A DNA stretch of 6,750 bases, taken from the NCBI GenBank assembly GCA_017410745.1, contig JAFPPJ010000415.1:1-6750 (forward strand), read 5' to 3'. The translations under genes and the position numbers were made by a program. The DNA is from Oscillospiraceae bacterium (GTDB lineage: Bacteria; Bacillota; Clostridia; Oscillospirales; Ruminococcaceae). Shown in pieces: positions 6,127-6,750 of the stretch. The stretch's first letter is position 1; every line of letters starts with the position of its first letter. Below the pieces are notes generated by a model that was given only the letters and a program-made list of their open reading frames with translations, was not told the DNA's origin and did not search any database.

Positions 6127-6382
6127 AGAACCATATTTCGTTCATGCCGTGAAGAAATGTCTTTGTTATCTCGTAGCCCGAAGCATTACCTATCAGACTG
6201 TCTATCGAGCAGAAGGGGCACAGTCCGGTATCTCCGCCGTCGCAGAAATCGGTTATGAGCTTGTGATTGTCGAATATCTCAAGGCAGTAAAAGCAGCCTA
6301 TCCTTGAGCTCTTTTCAAGCTCCTCACGGTTGTAGATGCTGTGCTTGTGAGCCTTGTATTCGCGTGTCTCCTGTATGTTCAT
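6125..6382 (-). CDS. small four-cysteine (zinc-ribbon-like) cytoplasmic protein
   Basis: This is an 85-residue soluble protein with no signal peptide or membrane segment. Two knuckles, CFYC at 30-33 and CPFC at 55-58, should bind one Zn2+; a further Cys47 lies between them. The first 25 residues are charged (RREE/K-rich) and the C-terminal part reads SGYEITKTFLHGMNEIWF. It resembles a conserved bacterial hypothetical family that I recall as 'cytoplasmic protein', with CxYC ... LCPxCGIDS, then GYPIT and a terminal WF; the molecular role is not known to me. I chose the ATG at 6382 because AAGGA (6390-6394) is seven bases upstream. An in-frame start at 6433 would add 17 residues and overlap the preceding gene. 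The gene lies 10 bases after the membrane protein stop and 11 bases before purD, so it belongs to the operon. Confidence 0.85.
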   Translation of the reverse strand: MNIQETREYKAHKHSIYNREELEKSSRIGCFYCLEIFDNHKLITDFCDGGDTGLCPFCSIDSLIGNASGYEITKTFLHGMNEIWF

Positions 6383-6392
6383 ATGCAGTTCC

Positions 6393-6750
6393 TTATGAGC
6401 CGAAGCCGTTGCTTCTGCGGGATTCATACACATCTATTGACAGAGCGGCAGTAAGTGCGACAGACCCGAGTGATCTGAGTATCTGCGCAAAGCTCATGTA
6501 GCTTGACAATCTCGCCATAGTGCCTATCTCGCTGACAGATAATGTCCTGAACAATATCGGATTGAGGAATACAGACAGATGACCTGCTACTGTGAGAATG
6601 ACAAATATTATCATCCTTGCGATGGAGTGTTCCTGCCGGCTCCCGCCTATGGCTGCCCAAAGTGCTACAAACACGAACGGTACCGAGCCCATCTGCATCA
6701 CTGTCAGAAACGCTTTGAAAGAAGATGAGACCTCTTCGCTGTATATGATG
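6393..6750 (-). CDS. membrane protein, 5' end outside the window
   Basis: The frame is open from the right edge of the window to TAA at 6393-6395, so only the last 118 residues are visible and the start lies beyond 6750. An internal GTG or ATG near 6701 could be taken for a start, but the open frame beyond it (IIYSEEVSSSFKAFLT) argues for a longer protein. Three hydrophobic segments are visible, at about 14-35, 44-67 and 84-106 of the visible part, with a short Arg/Ser/Gly-rich tail. I do not recognise the family and see no catalytic motif. It is the most upstream visible gene of the minus-strand operon; its stop overlaps the ribosome binding site of the zinc-ribbon-like gene. It might be a multi-pass transporter or sensor. 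Confidence 0.75.
   Translation of the reverse strand, partial: IIYSEEVSSSFKAFLTVMQMGSVPFVFVALWAAIGGSRQEHSIARMIIFVILTVAGHLSVFLNPILFRTLSVSEIGTMARLSSYMSFAQILRSLGSVALTAALSIDVYESRRSNGFGS

Noticed and set aside
5610..6128. Plus-strand open frame (172 codons) opposite the purD N-terminal half
   Set aside because: It is antisense to the conserved GGGGREHA and ATP-grasp coding sequence, with no supporting signals.
6114..6134. Extended purD start at 6134
   Set aside because: It would add seven unconserved residues and overlap the preceding gene. The AAAGGAG site serves the ATG at 6113.
6383..6433. Extended start at 6433 for the zinc-ribbon-like protein
   Set aside because: It overlaps the preceding membrane protein gene by about 40 bases. 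AAGGA at 6390-6394 points to the ATG at 6382.
6393..6701. Treating the right-edge membrane protein as complete from a GTG at 6701
   Set aside because: The frame stays open to the window edge, and no convincing ribosome binding site was seen before 6701.
1..6750. CRISPR array, tRNA/rRNA, insertion sequence, phage or defence system
   Set aside because: I saw no spaced identical repeats, no cloverleaf-like or rRNA sequence, no transposase or integrase motifs, and almost no non-coding space apart from the first 200 bases.

Overview
This 6.75 kb window looks chromosomal. It most likely comes from a Gram-positive gut-type Clostridia member, and Ruminococcus (Oscillospiraceae) is my best guess. The reasons are strong AGGAG-type ribosome binding sites before most genes, roughly half GC content, heavy use of ATA for isoleucine, and tightly packed genes. 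This assignment is inference from style and remembered protein families, not from a database search.

Layout. Positions 1-197 hold a possible 51-codon ORF (or the 3' end of a gene from outside the window), a short direct repeat and a good sigma-A-type promoter. That promoter drives one plus-strand gene at 198-1616, a seven-helix membrane protein fused through a coiled coil to a class III nucleotide cyclase domain. All catalytic residues and the adenine-selecting Lys/Asp pair are present, so it should make cAMP. A GC-rich hairpin with a GAGA loop at 1629-1648 follows and has T-rich flanks on both sides. It probably terminates both this gene and the convergent minus-strand operon.

The rest, 1652-6750, is one minus-strand run of eight genes with gaps of 12 nt or less, or with overlaps. 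In transcription order they are: a membrane protein cut by the window edge; an 85-residue four-cysteine (zinc-ribbon-like) protein; purD (GAR synthetase); a small FMN nitroreductase; thrH (phosphoserine phosphatase / homoserine phosphotransferase type HAD enzyme); a 106-residue three-helix membrane protein; a D-2-hydroxyacid dehydrogenase; and proB (glutamate 5-kinase without a PUA domain). The operon promoter lies beyond the right edge.

The run combines purine synthesis (PurD), proline synthesis (ProB), a serine/threonine-related phosphatase (ThrH), two redox enzymes and three poorly characterised small or membrane proteins. It looks like a housekeeping metabolic operon. I see no mobile element, CRISPR array, tRNA, rRNA, phage gene or defence system. 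The items most worth a second look are the 7TM adenylate cyclase, the small proteins embedded in the operon, and ProB present without ProA or a PUA domain. I do not see convincing evidence for a wholly new system.
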